A stretch of 12,249 bases of DNA from Bacteroidales bacterium UBA3754 (lineage in GTDB: Bacteria > Bacteroidota > Bacteroidia > Bacteroidales > UBA1715), in NCBI GenBank assembly GCA_002371705.1, contig DFGI01000025.1, positions 1-12,249 on the forward strand, in the 5' to 3' direction. This document shows, one piece after another, positions 1 to 7,862 of the stretch. Below the pieces are notes generated by a model that had not been told where the DNA came from, searched no databases, and saw only the letters and a list, made by a program, of their open reading frames with translations. Position numbers and translations under genes: made by a program. How positions within the stretch are numbered: position 1 is the first letter of the stretch; every line of letters starts with the position of its first letter.

Positions 1-1
1 C

Positions 2-3000
2 TTCTGCCGAGTTAAAGCTCATAAGCAGATTTTGGCGTTGCAATGCCAAGTTAGGAATCACTGTTCCCAAAATATAATTTTGCGTATATGTAAACGTATT
101 ATCAAGTTGTAGTCCTTGAACCACTTTTTGACCAGTCACAAGATGGTATGTCTGACCATTTTCATCAACGCCTTCGGCAAGTACAAGCATTGCTCCCGCT
201 TCGATGGCTGGTTGACGCATTTGGAACAAACTATCGTCGATTACGGCAACTGTCTTCGCCTTACCAGCAAGTTGACTCATCGTTGCACCAACAAATACGT
301 CGGCACCGCTACCTACATCGCCAGGCGATGAAGATGTTTCAATACGTTCCTTGGTAGTAACCGAATATTCGTAACTTGATCCAAAATCAAATGTGTGTGA
401 AATTGGAATACTAAAACTAAATGCTTTGCTTGTATTAAATGTAGAACCCGTATAGGAACCTGTTCCTGCAGGTGCGGCAACAATACCTATGTCGGACGTT
501 ACGCTCAATCCCCACGTAGGTTTCAATTCTATACCAAACGTAGCTTTTGTCTGGGTATTGAATCCAAATTTGTAGGTGGTACCTGCTTCTACATAAGCGC
601 TACTTCCAGCACCTCCCGGGTCACGAATAATATCGAGCAACTGAATATCTGCCGTCGTTGAAATAAGTTCTTTTTCGTGAATGTCGGAACCAACGATGAA
701 ACCGCGGAAAACATTGGTTTCAACAACGCTTCCTTCTGTTTCGAGAGCCACGCTCACGGTACGCAAAGCACCTTCGCCAGCACTTTCCACGTCAATATCG
801 TCAACCATAAGCCATACGTTGCCGTTCATACCTTTTTCGTCGAGCTTATAAACTTCGCTATCGGTAGTATTGTGCATACCGTTACGAACAGTCACGCTAC
901 CGCCACGCCATGGAACACGGTCAAGTGTGCCAGCTTGCGAGTCGTTGTTGTAGAAATAATTTTCGTACGCTTTCGCTTTATATTGATATTTTCGATTTGT
1001 GTAGAACAACGGATATCCAAGTGTGTAACGAACTGTGCCGTCGTCTTGTATAGCATACAAATTGATTTTTTCTTTCTTGTCTGGGTTGATGTTGCTTACC
1101 TCCATCGATGGTTCTCCGTAACCCTCGCGTTCAAGTCCATAAAGCAACTGTGTAAGTTCAACTTGAACAGGATTGTGGTAGATACGATTATACAGTGCGT
1201 TATAGTGCGTAGAATCACCGTCGTACACCTCGCTACCCCAAGGAATTGCCACTGACTGCTGTGACTCAGGAGCGACACTTGACGATATGTTTACAAGTAC
1301 GCTATCCTTATCATGGTCATATACAGCCGTATAATCGGTCAGAGATGCGTTGGTAAGGTCAACCACGTCGCTACCCGAACCCGATGCGAACAATGTTGCA
1401 TATCCTTTGGCTGTTGCTTGAACTACCTTATATTTTACAGGGAACAAATCAACTTGGAATTCACCAGTTTCAATATCAGGTTGAATTATGATACGTTTCT
1501 TTTCAAACAATGTGTTTGTTTGACCAACCACACGGGAATTATCGGCATTTGCGACAGTAGAAGCTGTGGCAGAAGTCTTATATAGCGTATGGTCAACTTT
1601 CTGCATAACCGTGTCACGAGTTAAATCGTTCGGGTCGTGAACGAAATGAGCGGTATTGTCGCCTTCCAACTGAAGTACCAGTTGCAAATCGTCACCGAGG
1701 TTGTTTTTACCCAAGCCGAATGCCTGAGGTAAATCACGTTGGTCGTTACCACCAGCAACACGTCCTACAAGACGAACTTTGGTTTCGTCGTAAAAACGTA
1801 CACCGTCAAGTGGTTTAGAGAGCGAGAACACTTCCTCGCCACCTTCAACACGCAAAATTCCGTCACCTTCAAATTGGTGTCCAGTCTTAAACACTTGCAA
1901 TTTACACGGCTGACGTTGCGGTATAATAATCTCGAACGTTCCGTCAATAGCTGTTGTAAGCGGAGCATTACCACGACGAATTGTATCGTTGTTCAATAGG
2001 AACATAGCGCCTGCAACAGGTATTGTTGAATTTTTATACAACACGCGTCCTGTCAGACGAACCGACGAAGTATTTACAAAATCCAAACCGCTAACCATTG
2101 CATTCTTTGCCGACATAGTAATGGCAGCCGTTCCTCCTTGTGCGTTATATGAAAAGATGCCATATTCCGAAGTCGGAATAACTACATAATCAGTAGTAGC
2201 ATTCACCGCATATTCGAGACTATCGAACTTGAAACGACCAGTTGCGTCAGTTTTCGTCGTGCGAACTACGTTTCCGTCTGGGCCCTGCAATGTGACAGTC
2301 ACGCCGTTCATGCCGCTGTTGTCGGTAAGCAGTACAGAACCACTGATTTCACCATATTTGGAGCGAACACCTTCTGTTGTAGCATAGTTTTCGGTATTTT
2401 TTCCATTACAATTATAGAACGCGGTTATAGTATATTCATAGTTTTTGCTTGGAATGGCAGTTTGGTCAAAAAATGAATTTTCCAAGCCCATGTAAACCGT
2501 ATCGGCAGCATCATCGCTATTGAGTTCTTTTCGTTGCAACAAAAATTCGTCAACTGCCGACGATGAAGCCGTCCAGTTAAGCAACACGCCACGTTTCATT
2601 TCGCCAACGGCATCGTCTTTTGTTGCCGTAAACGAAGTGATTTTTGCCGCATCGTCAAAATAAAGATCCGGACCAGTTAATTCTATTGGGACCAATTGCT
2701 CATCGGGTTTATGCACACGAAGGTCAGATTTGCTTTGATCTATGCGAACGGCATATTTGTAGTGCGTACAAGGTTGGTCGGCATAGTCGCTGAACGAGGC
2801 AATCCACGAACCATCTTCCAAACGGGTAATACTGTCCTGTGGAACCATGAACTCAGATACTTTGCCAGTCTCTTCATCGGTACGAACAAGCACCAAGTGA
2901 GCGGTCTTGTCCCACATACATTTTCCAAAAGTAGTAGCTTGATACTCTTGTGAAATAATTGCATATAAAGAATCCTTCAAATGCTGACGGTCAGCTTCGG

Positions 3001-5200
3001 TCATTCTCATCAACGCATTTATCTGAGTTGGTTCCATAGCCACATCAATAACATTTGCACGCGTCGGCAAATCTTGGAAAATGGTCTTGAATCTGATAGC
3101 AGCATCTTCTTTTATAACAAAGTCTTTTGTATGAGTATAATTACATTTTCTTTGGGCATCCCAATATGTATATGTAACACTCGCCTTGGAACCTGTAGGT
3201 ATATTGGAATACATTTTTGGTTCTTTTAGAATAACTTTATCTACAATAACATTGCCATCGGAGTCTGTAATGGTGATTTTAGGATGGAATGATATATATG
3301 CTCCCGTACCAGGAGGAACTACTGGAGCTTGATAATCGGTAATCACCGTGGCAAACAATCCGTATTGGCGAGTAACTTTTGTAACATCATAGAAATCGTT
3401 TTTTGACATTTCAAAATGAAGCACACAGTCATCATTTATAGTAAATTTTTTGCTTTGTCTTATTACAGTACTGCCCGGAAAACCAGGAAGCGGGTTATAA
3501 TTGGGGTAGTCAACATATATTATAGAACCTTTTATTACAGTAAAATCCTTTGGTTCAGTCAGTTCCATTTTCGTGACAGCACCTGTTCCATATTCATAGA
3601 TTTCAATCTTCACAGGTTTGTTATCGTTGTATTTATTTTGGAAGAAATAATCGGCATGCACCGTTAACACTTCTTTTAACGATTGCGAATTGGTATATGA
3701 AAGTTCGAACAAATCTTGTGGTGGCAATACCGACGTTATATCGGAATTTTCAATCTTAAATTTGAAATTAACCTTGTGATTGTTCTCATAGTCTGGGTCG
3801 AGCGTGTAAGGAGGTTGCTCGGCAGCAAGCGGAGCAAGATAATTTACTTTGTTCAATTGATATGTTCTGTAGAACTCTTCTTCGTTCCATCCCCACACCG
3901 ACGACGAAGCACGACGAATGCGGTAATACACTGGCACAGACGGGAAAATCGCCTTGTTGGTGGAAAGTTTCACATCCAACTGATACAGAGGGAAGCCCTC
4001 GCCGTCACGCAGAATGAAATCCTTGGCAGTATGTTCAACTGTTGCCTTTATCGTGTCAGTTTTTATTTCGGCATTTCCTGTCCACGTTTGTCGCGAGTCG
4101 TCAATAAGTTCATAAGCGCCACTATTGTCGCGTCGCATAGGAATCACCGTAATTTGACGAGCATCGGAAAAATCTTGCTTAAATGCACGTTGAACTTCAA
4201 AGTAGTCATCTTCGACAATATCACGCAACAGCGGGTTTTTTATACGCCAACGAAGAATATTGCTACCCGTAAATGTTCCTGTTTCGTCGACTTCCTCCGT
4301 TGCGGTAAAATCGTATATGCGGTGATATGGCGGAATGTCAATCGACGTGGTTTTTTGTACTATGGCATCTTGATTCTTTTCGTCACGCCAAACCTTAATA
4401 TTGGCATAAAAGTTTTCTTGCACGGTATCATTAGTCATCACAAACATATTCCCCGAACGGTCGGTAGTTCGGATTACCATATCGGAATACGATGTGGTAT
4501 AAGAGATAGGCGTATAGAATGTAGCGTACGGAACGGCTGCATATCCATAACCAGTGATACCGCCGTCGCCCACCATATACAAATATGGGTCGAAAACGAG
4601 CGGAGTCATCATACATTCAGCCCCCGTGAATCCCGACCACGAAGTTGCCCACGTATGTTTATTCTCGCCAAAAGCGGTATAACTCCGTTTTGTAGTTGCT
4701 TCCACGCCAACGCTGAACGCTTTCCCATCGAGCGAAGCCGGTGTGTACCAGTCAACTTCGAGCCATGTTACTTCATCGTTGTCGTTGTCCACTTCATCGG
4801 TTTGGGTTACGAGCATTTTCGAGGTCCAACTGCCAGCAGGTGCACTTTGTTTGATACCGCTCACCAAAGAGGTTACAATAACACTTCCTTGGTTTGCCTC
4901 CAATTTTACGTACGCAGTTCCTTTCCCGTCATCCACCTTGTTTTCTTCGTATGGGTCGGACTTGAAATAGAAGATTTTTGTTGTAACATCACCAACCTTG
5001 TACCACACGTAACTTTCGTCGCATGCGTAGTAGTCGTAGGAACTACCATACGACCATACAGGGATTTTGAAGTGTAGCACACCAGCTCCCGTAGCATAAC
5101 AAGAATAATGCTTGGAAAGTTCCAAAAAATCGTTCGCCTGAACATTCAAAAAGGAGGTCAAAATTGCCCCCAACGCCAATAAATACCGCAAATGTTTCAT
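2..5200 (-). CDS. Giant exported multidomain protein (Fn3-like and carboxypeptidase-regulatory-like domains), 3' end outside window
   Basis: A single frame stays open on the minus strand from the ATG at 5200-5198 to the left edge, giving at least 1733 residues without a stop. Residues 1-22 form a signal peptide (positive MKHLR, hydrophobic core, VQA before N23), so the product is exported. I did not recognise the first ~850 residues as a family; they are aromatic- and beta-rich. Residues about 850-935 look like a fibronectin type III domain (ending NYEYTITAFY). Three repeats at about 946-1040, 1045-1130 and 1140 onward start with G-x-[VL] and carry T-DATGRFKF / TAIDGTFEI-like segments typical of carboxypeptidase regulatory-like beta-sandwiches. 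Near residues 1521-1534 there is a conspicuous IIRDPGGAGSSA segment, and near 1640 a GDVGSGADVFVGA segment. No T9SS sorting domain is visible, but the C-terminus is missing. A surface or secreted scaffold/adhesin role is inference only. It has its own promoter and follows a terminator-like palindrome. Confidence 0.9.
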   Translation of the reverse strand, partial: MKHLRYLLALGAILTSFLNVQANDFLELSKHYSCYATGAGVLHFKIPVWSYGSSYDYYACDESYVWYKVGDVTTKIFYFKSDPYEENKVDDGKGTAYVKLEANQGSVIVTSLVSGIKQSAPAGSWTSKMLVTQTDEVDNDNDEVTWLEVDWYTPASLDGKAFSVGVEATTKRSYTAFGENKHTWATSWSGFTGAECMMTPLVFDPYLYMVGDGGITGYGYAAVPYATFYTPISYTTSYSDMVIRTTDRSGNMFVMTNDTVQENFYANIKVWRDEKNQDAIVQKTTSIDIPPYHRIYDFTATEEVDETGTFTGSNILRWRIKNPLLRDIVEDDYFEVQRAFKQDFSDARQITVIPMRRDNSGAYELIDDSRQTWTGNAEIKTDTIKATVEHTAKDFILRDGEGFPLYQLDVKLSTNKAIFPSVPVYYRIRRASSSVWGWNEEEFYRTYQLNKVNYLAPLAAEQPPYTLDPDYENNHKVNFKFKIENSDITSVLPPQDLFELSYTNSQSLKEVLTVHADYFFQNKYNDNKPVKIEIYEYGTGAVTKMELTEPKDFTVIKGSIIYVDYPNYNPLPGFPGSTVIRQSKKFTINDDCVLHFEMSKNDFYDVTKVTRQYGLFATVITDYQAPVVPPGTGAYISFHPKITITDSDGNVIVDKVILKEPKMYSNIPTGSKASVTYTYWDAQRKCNYTHTKDFVIKEDAAIRFKTIFQDLPTRANVIDVAMEPTQINALMRMTEADRQHLKDSLYAIISQEYQATTFGKCMWDKTAHLVLVRTDEETGKVSEFMVPQDSITRLEDGSWIASFSDYADQPCTHYKYAVRIDQSKSDLRVHKPDEQLVPIELTGPDLYFDDAAKITSFTATKDDAVGEMKRGVLLNWTASSSAVDEFLLQRKELNSDDAADTVYMGLENSFFDQTAIPSKNYEYTITAFYNCNGKNTENYATTEGVRSKYGEISGSVLLTDNSGMNGVTVTLQGPDGNVVRTTKTDATGRFKFDSLEYAVNATTDYVVIPTSEYGIFSYNAQGGTAAITMSAKNAMVSGLDFVNTSSVRLTGRVLYKNSTIPVAGAMFLLNNDTIRRGNAPLTTAIDGTFEIIIPQRQPCKLQVFKTGHQFEGDGILRVEGGEEVFSLSKPLDGVRFYDETKVRLVGRVAGGNDQRDLPQAFGLGKNNLGDDLQLVLQLEGDNTAHFVHDPNDLTRDTVMQKVDHTLYKTSATASTVANADNSRVVGQTNTLFEKKRIIIQPDIETGEFQVDLFPVKYKVVQATAKGYATLFASGSGSDVVDLTNASLTDYTAVYDHDKDSVLVNISSSVAPESQQSVAIPWGSEVYDGDSTHYNALYNRIYHNPVQVELTQLLYGLEREGYGEPSMEVSNINPDKKEKINLYAIQDDGTVRYTLGYPLFYTNRKYQYKAKAYENYFYNNDSQAGTLDRVPWRGGSVTVRNGMHNTTDSEVYKLDEKGMNGNVWLMVDDIDVESAGEGALRTVSVALETEGSVVETNVFRGFIVGSDIHEKELISTTADIQLLDIIRDPGGAGSSAYVEAGTTYKFGFNTQTKATFGIELKPTWGLSVTSDIGIVAAPAGTGSYTGSTFNTSKAFSFSIPISHTFDFGSSYEYSVTTKERIETSSSPGDVGSGADVFVGATMSQLAGKAKTVAVIDDSLFQMRQPAIEAGAMLVLAEGVDENGQTYHLVTGQKVVQGLQLDNTFTYTQNYILGTVIPNLALQRQNLLMSFNSAE

Positions 5201-5239
5201 ACTATGGAATTATAAATGAATCAATATGTTAGACGGGGG
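5201..5239 (-). other. 5' leader of the giant gene without Shine-Dalgarno
   Basis: The bases just before the ATG (minus strand ATAATTCCATAGT) are A/T-rich and have no GGAGG-like sequence, as usual in Bacteroidetes. Initiation is presumably governed by A/T-rich, unstructured leader sequence. Confidence 0.5.
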
Positions 5240-5247
5240 CAAATGTA
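5240..5247 (-). promoter_or_regulatory. Bacteroidetes -7 box for the giant exported gene
   Basis: Minus-strand TACATTTG matches TAnnTTTG and lies 40 bases before the ATG at 5200, giving a leader of about 33 bases. No good TTG is seen at the -33 distance. That region is instead occupied by an all-A/T perfect inverted repeat at 5250-5273. Confidence 0.6.
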
Positions 5248-5249
5248 GA

Positions 5250-5273
5250 ATTTTTAATTAAAAAATTAAAAAT
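5250..5273. repeat. A/T-only perfect inverted repeat upstream of promoter
   Basis: ATTTTTAATT (5250-5259) and AATTAAAAAT (5264-5273) are perfect 10-base inverted arms around four A residues. They sit directly upstream of the -7 box at 5240-5247, where the -33 contact would fall. This could be an operator or simply A/T-rich promoter DNA. Confidence 0.5.
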
Positions 5274-5341
5274 GAGGAATAAAAAATAAAGGAGTTTTTT
5301 AAGGAAATTGTTCAATCAATTTTCCATCGTTATGAAACAAA

Positions 5342-5365
5342 TAGAGACGCCATATGACGTCTCTA
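5342..5365 (-). terminator. Palindrome after lipoprotein gene; possible terminator / dispersed repeat
   Basis: TAGAGACG (5342-5349) pairs perfectly with CGTCTCTA (5358-5365) around an 8-base loop. It lies 26 bases past the stop of the minus-strand lipoprotein gene. The minus-strand sequence after it (TTTGTTTCAT) is only weakly T-rich. The arms resemble GTAGAGACG-type palindromes that are scattered through many bacterial genomes, and a related copy is at 9168-9187. Confidence 0.55.
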
Positions 5366-5390
5366 CCTGTTCTTTATACAAAATTTGTTT

Positions 5391-6032
5391 TTAGTTATCC
5401 AATACAACCACCTCGCCGCTGATTGCATCTACCAACACGTGCTCGTCGCGATCTTCGGAACCGCCAAAAACATAGAACGCGTGTCCACGATCCAAACCGT
5501 AAATGACTGGGTAACGCAAGGTCACGAAACGTGTCTGTGGATCGTTGCAGTCGTTGTATTTAACATTCCTAAGAGCTTCTTCCAACGAGATGTAATTCTC
5601 GAAATCAGGAACGATTTTGTCGTTAAACCATGGAGAAGATGCCTCTTGAAGCGTTATAACCATTGCCGCCTGCGGATTCACCAAATTGTGTTCCATGCTG
5701 ATGGCTGCTGCACGGAATTCCTGCGTTTCCTCGTCTTGTACTGAAATGTAGTACCAATACTCCACCGAAACCGGCTTCAGTTCGTCAAATGACAAATCCG
5801 ACACTTTGCCGTTAAGTTCGTAACGAGCTTCCATAAAGCGCCCCTCCGCCATAGGATACCGTCCTACAATAGTATCATAGTCTTGCTTGAGATATTCAAG
5901 ACAGGTTTTCGTCTGCTCCTCGGGTTGATTTTCGTCATTCTTGTTGCAAGCCGTGAAACCAACTGTCATTACCGTTGCGAACATCAAGGTGGCTGCCACC
6001 TTTGTGCTGTTCTTAAAGAAATTTGTCTTCAT
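5391..6032 (-). CDS. Putative surface lipoprotein, possibly with PepSY-like C-terminus
   Basis: This 213-residue protein starts with a lipoprotein signal peptide: a positive N-terminus, a hydrophobic stretch to residue 25, and lipobox FTAC with C29 as the lipidated residue. After C29 comes NKNDENQPEE, an acidic stretch like the Bacteroidetes lipoprotein export signal, so exposure on the outer membrane surface is plausible. The C-terminal part (about 150-213) runs ISLEEALRNV ... HAFYVFGG ... VLVDAISGEVVVLDN, which resembles the helix-plus-strand pattern and the D-x-x-[ST]-G-E-V-V ending of PepSY-type domains. The match is by eye and uncertain. No catalytic motif is visible. The gene is divergent from the exported-protein gene at 6256, and each has its own TAnnTTTG promoter. 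It is co-directional with the giant gene, but a palindrome and a separate promoter lie between them. Confidence 0.85.
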   Translation of the reverse strand: MKTNFFKNSTKVAATLMFATVMTVGFTACNKNDENQPEEQTKTCLEYLKQDYDTIVGRYPMAEGRFMEARYELNGKVSDLSFDELKPVSVEYWYYISVQDEETQEFRAAAISMEHNLVNPQAAMVITLQEASSPWFNDKIVPDFENYISLEEALRNVKYNDCNDPQTRFVTLRYPVIYGLDRGHAFYVFGGSEDRDEHVLVDAISGEVVVLDN

Positions 6033-6059
6033 AACCGTACAATTTAATTTGTTATTACT

Positions 6060-6094
6060 CTTGTAATCCTTTTGTTTTGTCTGAAGATTACAAG
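6060..6094 (-). other. 9-bp hairpin in the 5' leader of the lipoprotein gene
   Basis: CTTGTAATC (6060-6068) and GATTACAAG (6086-6094) are perfect inverted arms around 17 bases. The predicted transcription start of the lipoprotein gene is about 6093, so the mRNA would begin with this stem. It could be an mRNA-stabilising 5' hairpin or a dyad operator. Confidence 0.5.
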
Positions 6095-6096
6095 GA

Positions 6097-6128
6097 CAAA
6101 GATATATTCCTCAAAAAGCCGTTTTCAA
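6097..6128 (-). promoter_or_regulatory. Promoter of the lipoprotein gene
   Basis: On the minus strand TTG (6128-6126), then 21 bases, then TATCTTTG (6104-6097) match the Bacteroidetes TTTG-N19/21-TAnnTTTG promoter. The predicted leader is about 60 bases. Confidence 0.65.
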
Positions 6129-6212
6129 TAATTTATAACGATATTGTTTTATACTTACTATTAGTAAAATAAATAGCAAACATAAAACTACCCTACACAT
6201 CTCTTTTTTTTA

Positions 6213-6220
6213 TATCTTTG
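6213..6220 (+). promoter_or_regulatory. -7 box for the exported-protein gene at 6256
   Basis: TATCTTTG exactly matches TAnnTTTG, 36 bases before the ATG at 6256, giving a leader of about 30 bases. No convincing -33 TTG is present. Confidence 0.6.
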
Positions 6221-6255
6221 CGATAAAATAATTGTTAAACGAACAACAGATTGAT

Positions 6256-6819
6256 ATGAAGACACTTTTCAAAACGCTACTGATTGTGTTGTGTGCAACA
6301 ATGCCATTCTTTTCGTATGCACAGAATCTGAAAGAGAAAATCTCTCAAAAAAAGGAAATAGTAGAACTTGAATCAGATGAAGACAACAAAAACATTCCAC
6401 TTGAGATATTTGCGATGAAATCACCTGATTCCACGCAATTTTATCTTTCTGTGGGTCCCCTTGGCGTTGGCGACAACGTGTTGCAAGTCCAGTTTGACCC
6501 ACTTTTTGAATTGTTCATTGAAATAGGACAAACGCTGGCAGACGCGGAACAGACTCTTTATAAAATACAGAATATGTACGATCAGGAAGAAGGAGTTTCC
6601 ATGCAGCTGAACGGTTGCCTGAACGTAGGTTTCCCCAATAAGGACATTGAACCTGTTACCATCACCAGAAAGAATTTCGTATTGACCAAATATCTTGAAT
6701 TTAGCGTGGTTCGTGACGGATATGTCCGTGCAACTTCCGTTCCAAAATCAGATTTCAATTCATTGATGCTTACCTATAAATTGAATAGGAAACGAACTCT
6801 CAAGGAATTTAAGGAATAA
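6256..6819 (+). CDS. Exported protein of unknown function
   Basis: I did not recognise this 187-residue protein. Residues 1-22 are a clear signal peptide (MKTLFK, hydrophobic core, SYA before Q23), with no lipobox cysteine, so the mature protein is periplasmic or secreted. The mature part begins with a charged, helix-prone stretch (about 24-45, rich in K and E) and continues as mixed alpha/beta with no cysteine pairs or catalytic motif that I can name. I chose the ATG at 6256 because the signal peptide begins there. The frame extends upstream to a TTG at 6232, but that would add eight residues before the signal peptide and start only about 12 bases after the -7 box. A strong terminator follows at 6843, so the gene appears to be transcribed alone. 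Confidence 0.8.
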   Translation: MKTLFKTLLIVLCATMPFFSYAQNLKEKISQKKEIVELESDEDNKNIPLEIFAMKSPDSTQFYLSVGPLGVGDNVLQVQFDPLFELFIEIGQTLADAEQTLYKIQNMYDQEEGVSMQLNGCLNVGFPNKDIEPVTITRKNFVLTKYLEFSVVRDGYVRATSVPKSDFNSLMLTYKLNRKRTLKEFKE

Positions 6820-6842
6820 CGAAGAACAATAGAATTTTTGTG

Positions 6843-6880
6843 CAGCCGAATGCCGAGTGGTGTTCGGCTGTTTGTTTTTG
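6843..6880 (+). terminator. Intrinsic terminator of the exported-protein gene
   Basis: CAGCCGAATGCC (6843-6854) pairs with GGTGTTCGGCTG (6859-6870) around GAGT, 12 pairs including two G-T wobbles. A T-rich tail TTTGTTTTTG follows. The same stem sequence is reused at 10829-10856. Confidence 0.9.
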
Positions 6881-6892
6881 TATTATTGAACA

Positions 6893-6921
6893 TTGTAAAT
6901 TCCCCATTTTCCCTATCTTTG
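6893..6921 (+). promoter_or_regulatory. Promoter of the nuclease-like gene; very short leader
   Basis: TTG (6893-6895), an 18-base spacer, then TATCTTTG (6914-6921). The ATG at 6929 is only 7 bases past the box, so the transcript would be leaderless or nearly so. Confidence 0.65.
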
Positions 6922-6928
6922 CCACATT

Positions 6929-7610
6929 ATGAATGAAAAAGCAACGACACCGTACCAAGAACGTACGGAAGATGTTATTGTACTCGTGTGCGAACCTGCA
7001 ACCGAGTATGGGAAACCTATTGCTTATCAAGGAACTACGATTGCCAATGCCTTGAAAGACTATTACTCGTTTACCACCAACCGCGAAAAGGTGGATGTGT
7101 TGAAATGGATAGTTGCCCAACCTAATTTTACCGAATTGAAACGGTTGTCTATGGCAGAAAACAAGATTTTTACTTTATATACAAACCAATATGACGAAAT
7201 ATTGAAAACAGGCGAAATTCCTAATAATCTGCAAATAGCACAAAAGTTTGTGAAAAATGGATATAATGTGTTTATTAGCAAATCCTCACATTACCAAAAG
7301 TGCAGATTTTATAGTTAGGCAGAAAAACAAACTTTTCTACGTAGAAGGCAAAAACTCAAGTGGTGGCAGTGCATTGTCAGTTAGGTTAAGCGAAGGAGCT
7401 CGACAATCTGAAATAATTGCTGTAAATTTTTCAAATTATCCCAAATTCCATGAACTTTTAACGTTTGTTAAACATGCATTTGAAGTAAATAGTGCTTTAC
7501 GTACAATCATATTATTCAAAAAAGCAAGGATGATTACTATTTCCTGCAAATTACTAAAAGCACCTAATGGAGATAATATTTTTTTCAAATTATGGAATCT
7601 TAAAAAATAA
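6929..7610 (+). pseudogene. Frameshifted CdiA-C-like PD-(D/E)XK nuclease gene
   Basis: Two open frames make one protein. The first (6929-7318) runs to ...KNGYNVF and then continues out of frame to a TAG. The second, read from about 7272, continues LLANPHITKSADFIV and ends at 7610. Joined, the segment NGY-V-LL-NP---KSADF ... FYVEGK matches the core of CdiA-C-terminal tRNA-nuclease-like domains found in Bacteroidales mobile elements: D of ADF at 7305-7307, then E and K of the E-x-K motif at 7344-7352, a PD-(D/E)XK signature. The break is at GTGTTTATTAGC near 7266-7275. One extra base, or two missing T residues, relative to an intact gene explains it. The N-terminal ~100 residues are not recognised. 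Whether the break is true decay, a sequencing error or programmed shifting cannot be told. The gene has its own promoter and terminator. Confidence 0.7.
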
Positions 7611-7636
7611 AAAAGGTTGATTCCTCAACCTTTTTT
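7609..7636. terminator. Bidirectional terminator between nuclease-like gene and minus-strand RNA
   Basis: AAAAAAGGTTGA (7609-7620) pairs perfectly with TCAACCTTTTTT (7625-7636) around TTCC. Read on the plus strand it ends the nuclease-like gene whose stop is at 7608-7610. Read on the minus strand it is even better, with TTTTTTATTTTTT after the stem, and ends the candidate RNA started at about 7727. Confidence 0.9.
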
Positions 7637-7727
7637 CCGTCTCAATGGACGTATCCTTGAGCCCGATCCGACTTAACGGCCTGTGTCCGGGTGTTTCGGG
7701 ATGAACCCTCATTTTTCACGTCCGACG
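7609..7727 (-). ncRNA. Candidate structured small RNA (6S-Flavo-like?)
   Basis: A good promoter at 7731-7761 and a strong terminator at 7609-7636 bound about 120 bases with no plausible ORF. The RNA folds as a rod. GGACGT near its 5' end (7723-7718) pairs with ACGTCC (7652-7647), and flanking CGTC/GACG extends this stem past a 5-base bulge. Inside, TGAG/CTCA, then CCCG/CGGG past a 7-base bulge, then CCG-AC/GTCGG with a one-base bulge close a 12-base loop. A rod of short helices and bulges with its own Bacteroidetes promoter and terminator is what is known for the 6S-Flavo RNA class of this phylum (about 110 bases). That assignment is inference from size and shape, not from remembered sequence. 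SRP RNA is unlikely because the GGAAG...AGCAG tetraloop region is missing. Confidence 0.6.
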
Positions 7728-7730
7728 ATG

Positions 7731-7761
7731 CAAATATACAACATTCTATGGCGGTTGTCAA
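7731..7761 (-). promoter_or_regulatory. Promoter of the candidate small RNA
   Basis: On the minus strand TTG (7761-7759), exactly 20 bases, then TATATTTG (7738-7731). This is one of the best promoter matches in the window, and no coding start follows it. Confidence 0.8.
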
Positions 7762-7803
7762 TAGGTGGATTACATTTTGGTTGCTGAGTTTGTCGAAACC
7801 ACA

Positions 7804-7835
7804 ATAAAAAAGGAGCGAAATCTCTTCCGCCCCTT
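7804..7835 (-). terminator. Terminator of the lectin-like surface protein gene
   Basis: On the minus strand an 11-pair stem (7835-7825 with 7820-7810, two G-T wobbles, loop GAGA) is followed by TTTTTTATT. It lies 28 bases past the stop of the 7863-9116 gene. Confidence 0.9.
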
Positions 7836-7862
7836 TCCTATCTTCTAAATCCTACTTCCTAA

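Noticed and set aside
677..1255. A 192-codon open frame on the plus strand
   Set aside because: Another codon-aligned shadow of the same minus-strand gene, with no promoter or protein-like pattern.
3716..5077. A 453-codon open frame on the plus strand
   Set aside because: It is codon-aligned and antisense to the giant minus-strand gene, which has a signal peptide, recognisable domains and no stop for 5.2 kb. The plus frame has a Cys/Arg/Phe-rich composition with no domain.
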